Positions 44,673 through 53,194 of a DNA stretch of 64,000 nt are shown one piece after another. A program made the translations under genes and the position numbers. The DNA is taken from positions 186,001 through 250,000 of the forward strand of contig JAUJNG010000002.1 of NCBI GenBank assembly GCA_030448265.1, in the 5' to 3' direction. The DNA is from Abditibacterium sp. (GTDB lineage: Bacteria; Armatimonadota; Abditibacteriia; Abditibacteriales; Abditibacteriaceae). A model generated the notes under the pieces. That model did not search any database and had not been told where the DNA came from. It saw only the letters and a program-made list of their open reading frames with translations. Position 1 is the stretch's first letter. Every line of letters begins with the position of its first letter.

Positions 44673-45184
44673 CGCCCCTCCCTGCCTTTGGAATCGTTCC
44701 CCTCTGAGGCAGAACTGGTGCGGGGCGCTACGCACCACTGACCTGGCTTAACATCCTTGAATTCGGGTTTGAGGACGTTGTTTTCATCGTAAGCCTCCAC
44801 GGGCAAACAGCCGCGACACCCCGCCAGTTCGCAGGCCGAAGCGGTGGGGTAGCTGCCGTCCAGAGAGATGAGTTCACGTGGGTCGAGGGGCCGTCCCAAC
44901 CGCTTCTCCAGTGCCTTCGTCACAGCGACTACCAAAGCGAAGGAAGGGCTGGACTTCCCGTTGAGCAAGCGGCACACGGCGGATTTGGAAACGCCCGCAT
45001 CCTGAGCAAGACGGGTTTCGCCTTTGAAGGCGTAGCGCGTAGTGTGCGCCATTAAAGCCAAAATGCGGTTGTGCAACTGCAAGGCGTTGATTTTCTCCTG
45101 GGGTGGTTGCGAGTGCTTTTTCACTATTTCTGAGGGTGCATTGAAGAGAGCCGTGTTTTTCACGGCCAGAGTCGAGGGCGACAT
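44669..45184 (-). CDS. XRE-like HTH regulator of the Mrr/YdjM operon
   Basis: 171 residues from ATG 45184. HTH segment: ETRLAQDAGVSKSAVCRLLNG and a following SPSFALVVAVTKALEKRLG. A Cys-containing region, ACELAGCRGCLPVEAYDENN (about residues 125-145), could bind metal. It is the first gene of the operon and is coupled to the nuclease. Probably an autorepressor. Confidence 0.75.
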   Translation of the reverse strand: MSPSTLAVKNTALFNAPSEIVKKHSQPPQEKINALQLHNRILALMAHTTRYAFKGETRLAQDAGVSKSAVCRLLNGKSSPSFALVVAVTKALEKRLGRPLDPRELISLDGSYPTASACELAGCRGCLPVEAYDENNVLKPEFKDVKPGQWCVAPRTSSASEGNDSKGREGR

Positions 45185-45393
45185 GGGCGCTGCGTTAGGG
45201 ATTGTTAGCCCCACGGTATGTCGCCTCACCCTGTTGTGGCCAAAGGCGTTGCTTGGACGCAACTCGAACAAAAGCCGAACACCTCCATCGTAGCTCAGGC
45301 TTATTAAATTCTTATGACTTTGGGGTGAATACAGCCTGAGGGCCGTAAAAAGGAGCTTTGGAATCCAGTGACGAGATTCTTTTTTACCAGTGG

Positions 45394-45428
45394 AAAACAA
45401 AAATCCGCTCCTCCAGGGAGAAGCGGAT
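45394..45428 (-). terminator. Terminator after the SWIM-like gene
   Basis: Reverse-strand stem ATCCGCTTCT/GGAGCGGAT-type (45403-45412 with 45419-45428) followed by a T-rich tract (45394-45403). It lies 24 nt after the stop at 45452. Confidence 0.7.
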
Positions 45429-45451
45429 CGAGATGGGATGCTTTCACACCG

Positions 45452-46618
45452 TCACGAAACATGGCGTTGCCAGAAACCTTCGATTCTCTCGCCGCTCAGA
45501 CTCCACGACTCCTCTCTGGGCAGCTTGGCGATGACCTCTCGCTTGAACTTCTGGTGAAGCTTAAGCGACAGTTCCTCATCACCAGAGAAGTCGAGCAAAA
45601 TGGCCAGGGCCAGTTGCGCGGGGCCGGAGCCTTCATAGCCCCACTCGTGGCCGCACGGCGAATGATTGTGCAGCCGTTGGCTCGGCTGGGGATGCAGCAG
45701 GTTGGGCCGGCCAGCTTCCCACACCCACACGACCGGAGCGCCGTGTCCTTCGCTTCCCAGGCGTGTTCCACTGTATTCCAGGCCGAGGCGGCGCCGTGCC
45801 TGCGCCGCTTCCTGGCGCTTAGCCAGATGCTCACGCACTGCCCGTGAATGCTCGCAGTCGGGTGAAGGCGCCTCTTCCTCGGGGGAGCAGGTGCAGTAGA
45901 AGCAAGATTGCCCCTCTTCGCGCACCAGACTCACATAATGAGGCGCGCCCTGCGGTGGGCGAACGACGTAGATGCCGAGTCGCCCTTCATCCCGATGGAC
46001 AAGCGTTTGCCCCTGCGCGCCGCGCTCGAACCTCTGGGTGTCGAAGGATGGATCGAGCGGGCGCGCTTCGTCCAGTTCGTCCCAATCGGGTTCTTCCCGC
46101 TTGAGGTCCACGACCCCCACCACGAGCCAAACCGCCTGCGGATCGCCCTGGCCGAAGAAGCCGATCATCTTCTGGCCCGAAGGCCGGTAGGATGAAAGAA
46201 CCAGCATTACATCGTGCTTTGGGTGGGCGGATGCAGCAAAAGCGTAGGCCCATTCGCAGCCGCTACCCGATGCGTTTTGTTCGGTGACTTCCCAGGCTTC
46301 TTCGCAGCGGTCGCCGTGGCAGTAGCATTCGGGCCGAAGCCCGTCCGCTTCTTCCCGGGCTTCGCTCTTGCGGCTCGTCAGTTCGGTGAAACCCGAAACC
46401 AGGTTGAAGTCCGCGCCGTTGATAGAACTCCATCCGGCGGGATGCTGATCAAGTAAAACGCGCAGCATGGCGTTCAGGTCACAGTTGAAGTGGTCGTGAT
46501 ACAACTTCCAGAGAGTTTGGCCGAGGCCGGAGGGATAGGAATCCCAATGATGGTAGCGCCCGCAAAACCTGGGCGGCAGAACGTGCGTGAGCCGCGCGAT
46601 GACTCCTCGTGTGGACAT
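45452..46618 (-). CDS. SWIM-like zinc protein with DUF6166-like C terminus
   Basis: 388 residues from ATG 46618. A zinc motif CFYCTCSPEEEAPSPDCEHS (CxC..C.H, about residues 245-264) resembles SWIM domains. The C-terminal ~70 residues (GHEWGYEGSGPAQLALAILL, then LHQKFKREVIAKLPRE) match the DUF6166 pattern found in plasmids and integrative elements. The N-terminal part has another Cys cluster (CYCHGDRCEEAWEV). SWIM domains bind DNA or proteins. Function unknown. Confidence 0.6.
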   Translation of the reverse strand: MSTRGVIARLTHVLPPRFCGRYHHWDSYPSGLGQTLWKLYHDHFNCDLNAMLRVLLDQHPAGWSSINGADFNLVSGFTELTSRKSEAREEADGLRPECYCHGDRCEEAWEVTEQNASGSGCEWAYAFAASAHPKHDVMLVLSSYRPSGQKMIGFFGQGDPQAVWLVVGVVDLKREEPDWDELDEARPLDPSFDTQRFERGAQGQTLVHRDEGRLGIYVVRPPQGAPHYVSLVREEGQSCFYCTCSPEEEAPSPDCEHSRAVREHLAKRQEAAQARRRLGLEYSGTRLGSEGHGAPVVWVWEAGRPNLLHPQPSQRLHNHSPCGHEWGYEGSGPAQLALAILLDFSGDEELSLKLHQKFKREVIAKLPREESWSLSGERIEGFWQRHVS

Positions 46619-46798
46619 GATGACTTCCTTGTCAAAGAGCGAGATTTGACCTCTTGCTGGCAAATGCCTGAAAGCGGTCTCTCTTTGTGAAGCCATCGTA
46701 AAACTCGATAGAAGGGACGGCACGGGGAGTTGCCTGCGCGCAAAGTGGAATCAATTCCTCAGGAATTAGCAGGCTTACCATCCCTGGATAGCCTAAAT

Positions 46799-47149
46799 CT
46801 ATGTGCGCTCTTTTGCATTGATAGTCGGCGTGACTTCGTGTTCCAGTTCTTGGATGAACTCGCTCCAATCAACACCTACGGTCAAACACCATTTCCACAG
46901 GTCTATGATGCTGATTTCGCGCTCACGATTCTCGCACATCGATACATGTGATTGCGTTTTTCCTAAAGCCACCGCCATGGCCTCTTGAGTGACACCCGCC
47001 GTCTTGCGGGCCGCAATCAACTTGTGCAGCAGGACTTCATATTCGGGAGCGAAGCGAGCGCGTGGTCTGCGGTTCGACGGGCTGGAATGCCGCCTAACCG
47101 AATCGAGATTCGATTCTTGCCCAGACTTAGATGAGCTATTTTTTGGCAT
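46799..47149 (-). CDS. XRE-family regulator
   Basis: 116 residues. The HTH_3 domain is at about residues 40-100 (LIAARKTAGVTQEAMAVALG, KTQSHVSMCENREREISIID). The first ~35 residues are Ser/Arg-rich and disordered. A perfect palindrome with 8-bp arms lies 39-57 nt upstream of the start, typical of an autoregulated repressor. A paralogue (47395-47643) is upstream. Confidence 0.85.
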   Translation of the reverse strand: MPKNSSSKSGQESNLDSVRRHSSPSNRRPRARFAPEYEVLLHKLIAARKTAGVTQEAMAVALGKTQSHVSMCENREREISIIDLWKWCLTVGVDWSEFIQELEHEVTPTINAKERT

Positions 47150-47187
47150 CTGCCCTCATGGAGCAGAGGTTATAAGTGGCTCGCCTA

Positions 47188-47206
47188 TTATCACTAAAAG
47201 TGATAA
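47188..47206. promoter_or_regulatory. Operator palindrome upstream of the XRE gene
   Basis: TTATCACT-AAA-AGTGATAA, perfect 8-bp arms. Related TTATC-N7-GATAA sites occur at 47719-47735 and, with a final G, at 47764-47780. Confidence 0.7.
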
Positions 47207-47394
47207 AGTGTTCTGCGTGAGAAAAGCTGTTGTTTTACAGCCTTTCAGTCGCTGATCTCGAATTATTCTAGATGCGAATAGGCGGATCACTAGGTGCGGT
47301 GAAAATCTCTCGATCTCGCTGCCGATGGAGAGAGAAGTTTCCGAAGCCCAAGGCAAGGCTCTAATTTGGATGCTCAGGAAAAGTTTGAATCGTG

Positions 47395-47643
47395 TTAAAG
47401 ATGTTTGGCACCTTCTTCAAGGCGACGCATGAATTCGCTCGGAGTCTGGCCAATGGCTTGGCAGTAAGCCAGAAGTTCTACCGCGTCCATGCGCCGCTCG
47501 CCGCGCTCGCAGCGAGAGACGAACAGGGTCGTTTCCTGCATTGCCTCGGCGACTTCGCGCTGGTTAAGACCCGCGTCTTGGCGAGCCTGGCGCAGCAGCC
47601 GGAGAAAAAGTTCGTATTCGCGAGTGTAAACGGACTTAGAAAT
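47395..47643 (-). CDS. XRE-family regulator with apparent ATT start
   Basis: Reverse-strand frame of 82 residues: KSVYTREYELFLRLLRQARQ, NQREVAEAMQETTLFVSRCE, ERRMDAVELLAYCQAIGQTP and a short tail to TAA at 47395-47397. This is a clear HTH_3 protein related to 46799-47149. No ATG, GTG or TTG precedes the domain in frame; the natural start appears as ATT at 47641-47643, after a GGTGGGGGG purine tract. Either ATT is used at low efficiency or an ATG was mutated. Confidence 0.7.
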   Translation of the reverse strand: MSKSVYTREYELFLRLLRQARQDAGLNQREVAEAMQETTLFVSRCERGERRMDAVELLAYCQAIGQTPSEFMRRLEEGAKHL

Positions 47644-47718
47644 AACCCCCCACCTGCCCGCCGAAAAATGTGTTCTTTCGCAACGCGAGCGATGAGCAGG
47701 ATAGGAATCGGTTTTCGA

Positions 47719-47780
47719 TTATCCAAAATAGATAATTACAAGTTACACTGCGGCTCAACCGGATTATCGTTTTTAGATAG
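47719..47780. promoter_or_regulatory. Two operator-like sites before the LuxI-like gene
   Basis: TTATC-N7-GATAA at 47719-47735 and TTATC-N7-GATAG at 47764-47780 lie 13-74 nt before the start at 47793. They resemble the XRE operator at 47188-47206 in arm sequence. Confidence 0.45.
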
Positions 47781-47792
47781 TCCGCAATCATC

Positions 47793-48494
47793 ATGAACAA
47801 CAGCAACCCTGACACACAAAGGCCAAGAAAGGATGTAGTCGCACAAAGCCAGTCGCGGGCTCGTGTCGTGACGCTTGATGACACCAAGATGAGTGATTGT
47901 TTCAACCTGCGCTATGCGTATTTCGTGAAGCAACGTGGTTGGGTGCCGGAAGAGCGGTGTCACAACGGTGAAGAATCAGACGATTATGATTCTCATGCCC
48001 TGCATCTGAGTGTCTGGGGTGGTGAAGAGATAGCTGCTTATTTGCGAGTGCTACCCTTTGATCCCACGGTCGGCTTTATGCTCGATCACGAGCTATCGGC
48101 CATCTTAAGCTCGCAGGAGCGAGCAGCACTGCCGCGCGAGGGAGCGGTCGAACTATCTCGTCTGGTATGCCGCATGGGCGATTGCCTCAGGACAAGTCAA
48201 GGTAATGATCATCCAATCGAGTTGTTGTTTAGGCAGCTTTACGAGGTGTCGTTAGAAAAGGGATTCACGCGCTACTATATCGTGGTCGAGGATAGCTGGC
48301 TGCGCCCCTTCGCGCGGCGCTTCGGTCTGCCATTTCAGGTCATCGGCCAGCCCTACCTCTTTCCCGACGGGACAAAGACGGTGGCGGCTACAGCGACCGT
48401 CGAGGAACTCGAAGCGGGCCTACAACGCCACAGCCAGGCCAAGTTCCTGTGGTATTGCGGAAATGGGCCGTTCAGCACAGACAGGTCGAGTTAA
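47793..48494 (+). CDS. LuxI-like / N-acyl amino acid synthase (GNAT fold)
   Basis: 233 residues. The core matches autoinducer-synthase-like acyltransferases: CFNLRYAYFVKQRGWVPEER, a conserved DDYDSHALHLSVW, EIAAYLRVLPFD and VELSRLVCRMGDCLR (E..R..R active region). The C-terminal part contains GFTRYYIVVEDSWLRPFARR. The family makes acyl-homoserine lactones or N-acyl amino acids from an acyl-carrier donor. A 7TM sensor fragment lies downstream, and XRE regulators upstream, so cell-density control is possible. The ribosome site is weak. Confidence 0.75.
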   Translation: MNNSNPDTQRPRKDVVAQSQSRARVVTLDDTKMSDCFNLRYAYFVKQRGWVPEERCHNGEESDDYDSHALHLSVWGGEEIAAYLRVLPFDPTVGFMLDHELSAILSSQERAALPREGAVELSRLVCRMGDCLRTSQGNDHPIELLFRQLYEVSLEKGFTRYYIVVEDSWLRPFARRFGLPFQVIGQPYLFPDGTKTVAATATVEELEAGLQRHSQAKFLWYCGNGPFSTDRSS

Positions 48495-48506
48495 TCCTCT
48501 TTACTC

Positions 48507-49454
48507 TCAGCCATTGCCGCGCTCATCTCCTTCCGATTCGTTCTTAAAGAGCTTGGAAGCCACAAGGTGGTGGAGTTGTCGCTTGAGCGGATCGACCGCA
48601 AAGCCCACAAGGAGCGCGGCCATCAAATCGGTGGCGAACGAATCCGGCCCGATGAGCGGGCGCAGCAGGTGTTCCATTCCCTTCTCAAAGGCGGCAAACG
48701 CTCCGGTGAGTGCTGCCAGCAAAAGCGTATAGACCAGGGTGCGGCGAATCAGCAGGCGTATATCAAAAAGGCGGTGCGCCACGATGGAGTAGGCGCTAAA
48801 GCCGACGAAAAAGAGAGAACACAGCGGCCCCAGATAAACCCAATGATAATCGCCTCGAAGGGGCAGGAACAGGTTGAATATTAGACCCAGAGCGGTGGCG
48901 AGGGCCGAGCCGTAGAGAACATAACGGGCCTGTGCCCGCGCCCTGCCGCGCAAGCGGCGCTGGCTATGGAGTAATCGCCAGAGCGCAGTGACGAAGGCGG
49001 CAACCATGAAAATTGCCACCCCATAAATCCCTGACCCCGTGTGGATGATGCCCGCTTCGAGATCGATGCCGCGCACTACGAATTCGGGCGCAAAAACGGA
49101 ACTGGCGACCAGTCCTCCTACTCCATACAGGGCGAACTTCAGGATTCCAGGGACATCATGCTCTGAAGAGCGACGGCGCGGATACACCCAGGCGAAATGG
49201 AGGAAAGTGGCGGCGGCGGCCAGAGCGGCCCCATAGGAAAGCTGCGCCCACAGTGCCGCCGATTCGACCGAGGCGGCAGTGCGAAACAGAGCATTGGTCA
49301 GCGTCCACAGAGCGACCGACAAAGCGACCACAGCAAAGACATGGTTCTCCTCGCGCCTTGCTGCCCGCCACACAATAAAGGCTAAAAGCGCGTTGATGAA
49401 CGCAACTACAAGCAGTGCTCCGAAGATGACATCGAACCCGCTGCCTATATTCAT
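48507..49454 (-). CDS. 7TM sensor-domain protein lacking the kinase module
   Basis: 315 residues with eight or nine hydrophobic segments (for example FGALLVVAFINALLAFIVWR and YGVAIFMVAAFVTALWRLL). The sequence resembles the N-terminal 7TM region of sensor histidine kinases (LRPLIGPDSFATDLMAALLV, VDPLKRQLHHLVASKLFKNE), in which a GAF/HisKA module normally follows. Here the protein ends at that point. It is convergent with the LuxI-like gene, 12 nt apart. It may be a stand-alone receptor or a truncated kinase. Confidence 0.7.
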   Translation of the reverse strand: MNIGSGFDVIFGALLVVAFINALLAFIVWRAARREENHVFAVVALSVALWTLTNALFRTAASVESAALWAQLSYGAALAAAATFLHFAWVYPRRRSSEHDVPGILKFALYGVGGLVASSVFAPEFVVRGIDLEAGIIHTGSGIYGVAIFMVAAFVTALWRLLHSQRRLRGRARAQARYVLYGSALATALGLIFNLFLPLRGDYHWVYLGPLCSLFFVGFSAYSIVAHRLFDIRLLIRRTLVYTLLLAALTGAFAAFEKGMEHLLRPLIGPDSFATDLMAALLVGFAVDPLKRQLHHLVASKLFKNESEGDERGNG

Positions 49455-49615
49455 GCCTCCACAATAGCAGCTATCTATTGCGAGAGGAACAAGCCAGGGA
49501 GATAGGGCTATTCAAAGAGCGACCCGCCGGACTCCTCAGCCAGTTCGCGTGTGGTGTCGTGTCAGCCTCTACCGGGTGTCTTTTCTGTATGAGTGTGAGA
49601 TGTTAAGCTGGAGTC

Positions 49616-50364
49616 ATGGTCAGCCAAGTTTTCCAATGCCCTCACTGCGGTGAAAGTGAGCGCGTTCGTCGTCGTCATGGTCGCACACGGCGCGGTAGCG
49701 AACGCTTGTATTGCAATGTCTGCCGTCGCGCTTTTACGCCATCTCCCAAGTCGCGCTCCTTGAGCGAGGAGAAGAAAACTCACATTCTCAACGCCCTGGC
49801 CGAGAAGATGCCCCTGATCGCGATTTGCCGCACCTTCAAGGTCAGTCCGAACACTGTCTACGCCCTGCTCAAAAAAACGTAGAAGCCCTGCCTCCTGTGA
49901 ACGAGACGCTCAAACCCTGCGCCTGGGATGAGTTGGTTGTGGACGAGATGTGGAGTTTCGTTTTCTCCAAAGCGCAGCAAGTGTGGATTTGGGTGGCCCT
50001 TTCACGGCGCCACTTACAAATCGTGGCGTTTCATCTCGGAAAACGCGACTTAGAAAGTGCTCAGAAGCTGTGGGAGCAAGTTCCTTGGCCGTGGCGCGAG
50101 GGGCTGGTCTTCACCGATGGATTGAAAACCTATCAGGCGCTCTTTGAAGAGCGTCCTCTCCAGCATTGCCGCTGCCCCAAAGCCGACAAGCAGCGCTTTG
50201 GAGAAACCTCGGTGGTCGAAGGAGCCAACAATGCCTTGCGCCAGGGCGTCTCGTATCTCGGACGCAAAACCGCCGCTTTTGCCCGCTCGACCTACTGGCT
50301 CCACATGAGACTCACCTGGTTCGTCCATCACTGGAATCGAAGGCAAGCTGATAAGTGGAACTAA
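49616..50364 (+). CDS. IS1 transposase InsAB' (frameshift product)
   Basis: InsA (49616-49882, 88 residues) has a zinc finger (CPHCGESERVRRRHGRTRRG, CNVCRRAF) and an HTH (IAICRTFKVSPNTVYALLKK). At A7C (49871-49878) a -1 slip joins it to the insB frame (KNVEALPPVNETLKPCAWDE), ending at 50364. The DDE residues appear as DELVVDEMWSFV, VFTDGLKTYQALF and SVVEGANNALRQG. The full protein would be about 249 residues, normal for IS1. It catalyses transposition. Confidence 0.9.
49871..49878 (+). other. Programmed -1 frameshift site of the IS1 transposase
   Basis: The slippery run AAAAAAAC sits just before the insA stop TAG. IS1 elements are known to fuse InsA and InsB by -1 frameshifting at such a run. 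Confidence 0.8.
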
Positions 50365-50481
50365 CACTCCGTTAGAATAACTACCCTCTACCGTGATAGA
50401 TACCTCTTACGGGTGCAGGTAAAATTTTTGGTTCGGGCATCGGCAGGAACCATATAAGGCAAGTCTTTTTAAACTGTCACA

Positions 50482-50513
50482 CCCTTGAAAAGAAAACTTT
50501 CAAGGGCTTTTTT
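50482..50513 (+). terminator. Rho-independent terminator downstream of IS1
   Basis: Stem CCCTTGAAA (50482-50490) with TTTCAAGGG (50498-50506), 7-nt loop, then CTTTTTTG. No forward gene directly precedes it except the IS. Confidence 0.7.
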
Positions 50514-50630
50514 GTGAGTCGGAGAGTAGACGTGTTGACCAGCAGAAGACTCTGAACATCATATGCCTTGGTGCCGGAAACACGCTTCGGAAGTGGAAAG
50601 GTTAAAAGAGGTGTTCTCCCCCTCAGACTG

Positions 50631-52724
50631 CTAATTATTGATGCTGGAAAAGAGCTTTTTCCAAACTTCCAGCCGCTCATCTTCGCCTTTCATTATGTCG
50701 CGCTTGGCGAACGCTTCCTTAGCGCGGCGAGCCAGATCCACTTTCCAGCCCTGTTCCAGGGTGACGCCTTCCTTTTGAGCGAAGTCCTCGATTTGAGGGA
50801 CTAAAGGCTTGCCCGCTTCGGCAACGTCAACAAATTCACCTTCAGTGCCACGAAAGAAGCGCGTTATCACGCCCGCCATGAAATCAAATGGCATCAGATC
50901 TTCAACTTCCGCGCTTTCAAGGCCCAGTTCCGCGCCAACCAGTGCGATGCGCTCCGCTTGGCCTTGGTAAAGGCCACTTCTCAGCTTTTTGACTAGATCC
51001 TGTCCAGATGGATCCGAATCGCAGATAACGAAGGGCAACTGCTCGTCTTTGGCCGTCAGAATACTTGCCACCGCTCCGACGCCCCTAACGCCGCCCGCCG
51101 GAACGAACACAATCTCGCGCTGGGGAGAAAGATGGCCCCCAGCAATCAGGTAGTTTTTGATGGCGCTTAAGTAGATTTGGTCTGATGGGCCTTCTACAAT
51201 CACCGGTTGGCAGCCTTGCAATAGCACGTCAGAAACGCTCAGGCCCAGCGCTGCGTGAACGGGATACACCGATTTGGACTGCTCTTCGCGTGACAAGCCT
51301 TCACGCAAATTAGCCGACACGGAAGTCGTTCCCTCATCGTTGACGAAGACAGCTTTTACCCTGTCGAGGTGGTTGGAATCCACTAGAAATGGCGAGTGAG
51401 TGGTGTAAAGCAACTGGTTAGTGCGCGACAGATTCTCGAAGAACTCCGACAGGTCTCTTTGAGCCAGTGGGTGCAGGGATAGGCCAGGTTCGTCCAGCAG
51501 CAAAATGGCTCCCTGGTGAGAATCGGCGCTTTCCACTAAAAAGATCAAGTAGAAAGACAAAAACCACTGGAGGCCGGTGCTGCGGCCTTCCAACTCGATT
51601 TCTTCGGGTCGCTTATCGTCCGAAACCCAGATGCGGAAGTGGTTGCCGTCCGCGTTGAAGCGGATGCGGTATTCCCCCTGCTTCCACCAATCACGGAATT
51701 TTCCTGTCAGTTCAGTTGAAGCCGATTGGAGCAGGATTTCGCGCTCCTTCTTACTTTCCGCGTTCGCTTTGATTTCTTCCTCGGTAGGCCGTCCTTTGGT
51801 GGCTTCCGGTTCTTCTCCCAGTTCCAGAATCTCTTGCGGCTGGAGACGCACGAACTCGAACAATACTTTCATGGTGCGGACTTTGGCCTCCTCCCTGCTG
51901 CCGAGGTCGTCGCGCTCCATGTTCTGGATCACATGGGGAAGGTAAATCTCCGAATCCAAGTTTCCGTAGTTGGAATAATAGACGAACGCGGGCAGGTTGT
52001 TCAAAACCAGTTGCCGCGCCTCTTGAATGTCGCCAGGCAAAGGGCGAGAGACGCTTTGGAGGTGCCCGTCTATGTCTTCAAGGAGTTGCTCGAAGCGAGG
52101 CACAACGACCGAACGCTTGGCGGCAGACTCTAAATCCACCCCATCCAGAACAACCTTGATGGCTTCTAATTCCGCTTTATTCACCGTTTCCGCGTCGCCA
52201 ATTTGGGTAATGCCACTTTCCAGCGCCGCAACGATTCCCTCTTTGACGGCTTGGTCTGCCTTGACAGGCGTTGTCAAAGCCTCGATTTCGGTTCTCGCGG
52301 CTGAAAGCAGCGATTTTATTTCTGCACCCGAAGCACCTGCCCCCGACTTCGCGTTCGGAAAAGTGATGATATACATCCCATCAAAGCGGCGCGCAATATT
52401 GGCGATTCTCACATCGCCCTCAGTCGCTCCGGTGAGGCTGACGAGATGAGCTACGAGTGGGTCGTCCAGTTCAAAATAAGCGCGGATGAAGATCGGCTTC
52501 TGCTCTTTGGGAAGATTTCGAAGTTCGTTGTAGCGTTTGCGCGGGTAATCAGCGATTCCGTTGATTTCCCCATCTTTGGCGGGTTTTAGCTTCCAGAGGG
52601 GGATGAGCAAATTGGTCTTGCCAGACTCGTTGGTGCCGATCAAAGCCGTGATGCGGTCGGCTTCAATCCAGCCGCTATCTGTAACAGATCGAAAATCAGT
52701 GACGCGAAATTTGAGGAGTTTCAT
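50631..52724 (-). CDS. OLD-family ATP-dependent endonuclease
   Basis: 697 residues. The N-terminal ABC/SMC-like ATPase has Walker A ALIGTNESGKTNLL (about residues 27-40), a signature GRSTGLQWFLSFYLIFLVES and Walker B GAILLLDEPGLSLHPLAQRD. The C-terminal TOPRIM nuclease has VIVEGPSDQIYLSAI (about residue 510) and VICDSDPSGQDLVKKL (about residue 568). OLD enzymes nick and degrade DNA in anti-phage defence. No UvrD-type partner is next to it, so it looks like a class 1 stand-alone OLD and not a Gabija pair. Confidence 0.9.
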   Translation of the reverse strand: MKLLKFRVTDFRSVTDSGWIEADRITALIGTNESGKTNLLIPLWKLKPAKDGEINGIADYPRKRYNELRNLPKEQKPIFIRAYFELDDPLVAHLVSLTGATEGDVRIANIARRFDGMYIITFPNAKSGAGASGAEIKSLLSAARTEIEALTTPVKADQAVKEGIVAALESGITQIGDAETVNKAELEAIKVVLDGVDLESAAKRSVVVPRFEQLLEDIDGHLQSVSRPLPGDIQEARQLVLNNLPAFVYYSNYGNLDSEIYLPHVIQNMERDDLGSREEAKVRTMKVLFEFVRLQPQEILELGEEPEATKGRPTEEEIKANAESKKEREILLQSASTELTGKFRDWWKQGEYRIRFNADGNHFRIWVSDDKRPEEIELEGRSTGLQWFLSFYLIFLVESADSHQGAILLLDEPGLSLHPLAQRDLSEFFENLSRTNQLLYTTHSPFLVDSNHLDRVKAVFVNDEGTTSVSANLREGLSREEQSKSVYPVHAALGLSVSDVLLQGCQPVIVEGPSDQIYLSAIKNYLIAGGHLSPQREIVFVPAGGVRGVGAVASILTAKDEQLPFVICDSDPSGQDLVKKLRSGLYQGQAERIALVGAELGLESAEVEDLMPFDFMAGVITRFFRGTEGEFVDVAEAGKPLVPQIEDFAQKEGVTLEQGWKVDLARRAKEAFAKRDIMKGEDERLEVWKKLFSSINN

Positions 52725-53194
52725 TGGTTAACCTGAAAACATATTTTGCCGCAATGGGATGGTCTTTACAATTCCGTCCATCATAGCCTGTTTTCGCGCC
52801 ACGTTCAAATTGGGAATGTAAAATCAGTTTCCAGTGGAAAGGAGGCAACACACCAAGTTCGGTTGGCCCCTCTTCAGTTTGCGTTTCATTACACCTTACC
52901 TTGCTCTGGAAATTTCGGGAAAGACCAGCTATTGTGAAGAGCGAGAGTTTGAATGTCATCCAGACTGCGGCTCCATTGCTTTCACGCAACTCCAATTGAC
53001 ATATGCACAAAACCAAAAGGCTGCCTGATCAGGCAGCCTTTTGGTTTTTACTCAACATCGTCGTTGATAGCTTGGGCTTTGGACTATCCATCCAACTGTT
53101 CTGCGATCCCCTTGCAATGCCGCAGCTTCAAATACGGTCGTTTTTTGCTCCCTGTGGCACTACTACTTAATATCCAGTCAAGGGGACAGAATTA
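52725..53194. other. 470-bp divergent intergenic region
   Basis: Short open frames on both strands are not convincing. The main feature is the 40-bp palindrome at 53009-53048. Promoters of the OLD gene and of the DUF2188-like gene must lie here; hexamers are not clear. Confidence 0.5.
53009..53048. terminator. Perfect 40-bp palindrome, bidirectional terminator-like
   Basis: Two 20-bp arms centred at 53028/53029 with no loop, A-rich on the left and T-rich on the right. It folds as AAAACCAAAAGGCTGCCTGA and its complement. Both strands end in a T-run, so it can terminate either way. Confidence 0.8.

Larger units (their letters stand above)
49575..50385 (+). mobile_element. Complete IS1-family insertion sequence (811 bp)
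   Basis: Imperfect terminal inverted repeats of about 25 bp begin GGTGTCTTTTCTGTATGAGT on the left and, as reverse complement on the right, GGTAGTTATTCTAACGGAGT; roughly two thirds of the positions match. The element is flanked by an exact 8-bp target duplication CTCTACCG (49567-49574 and 50386-50393). It contains insA and the overlapping insB frame. The intact ends and duplication indicate a recent insertion. Confidence 0.9.

Noticed and set aside
50631..52724. Gabija system
   Set aside because: The nuclease is OLD-like with TOPRIM, but no UvrD-type GajB helicase gene is adjacent.
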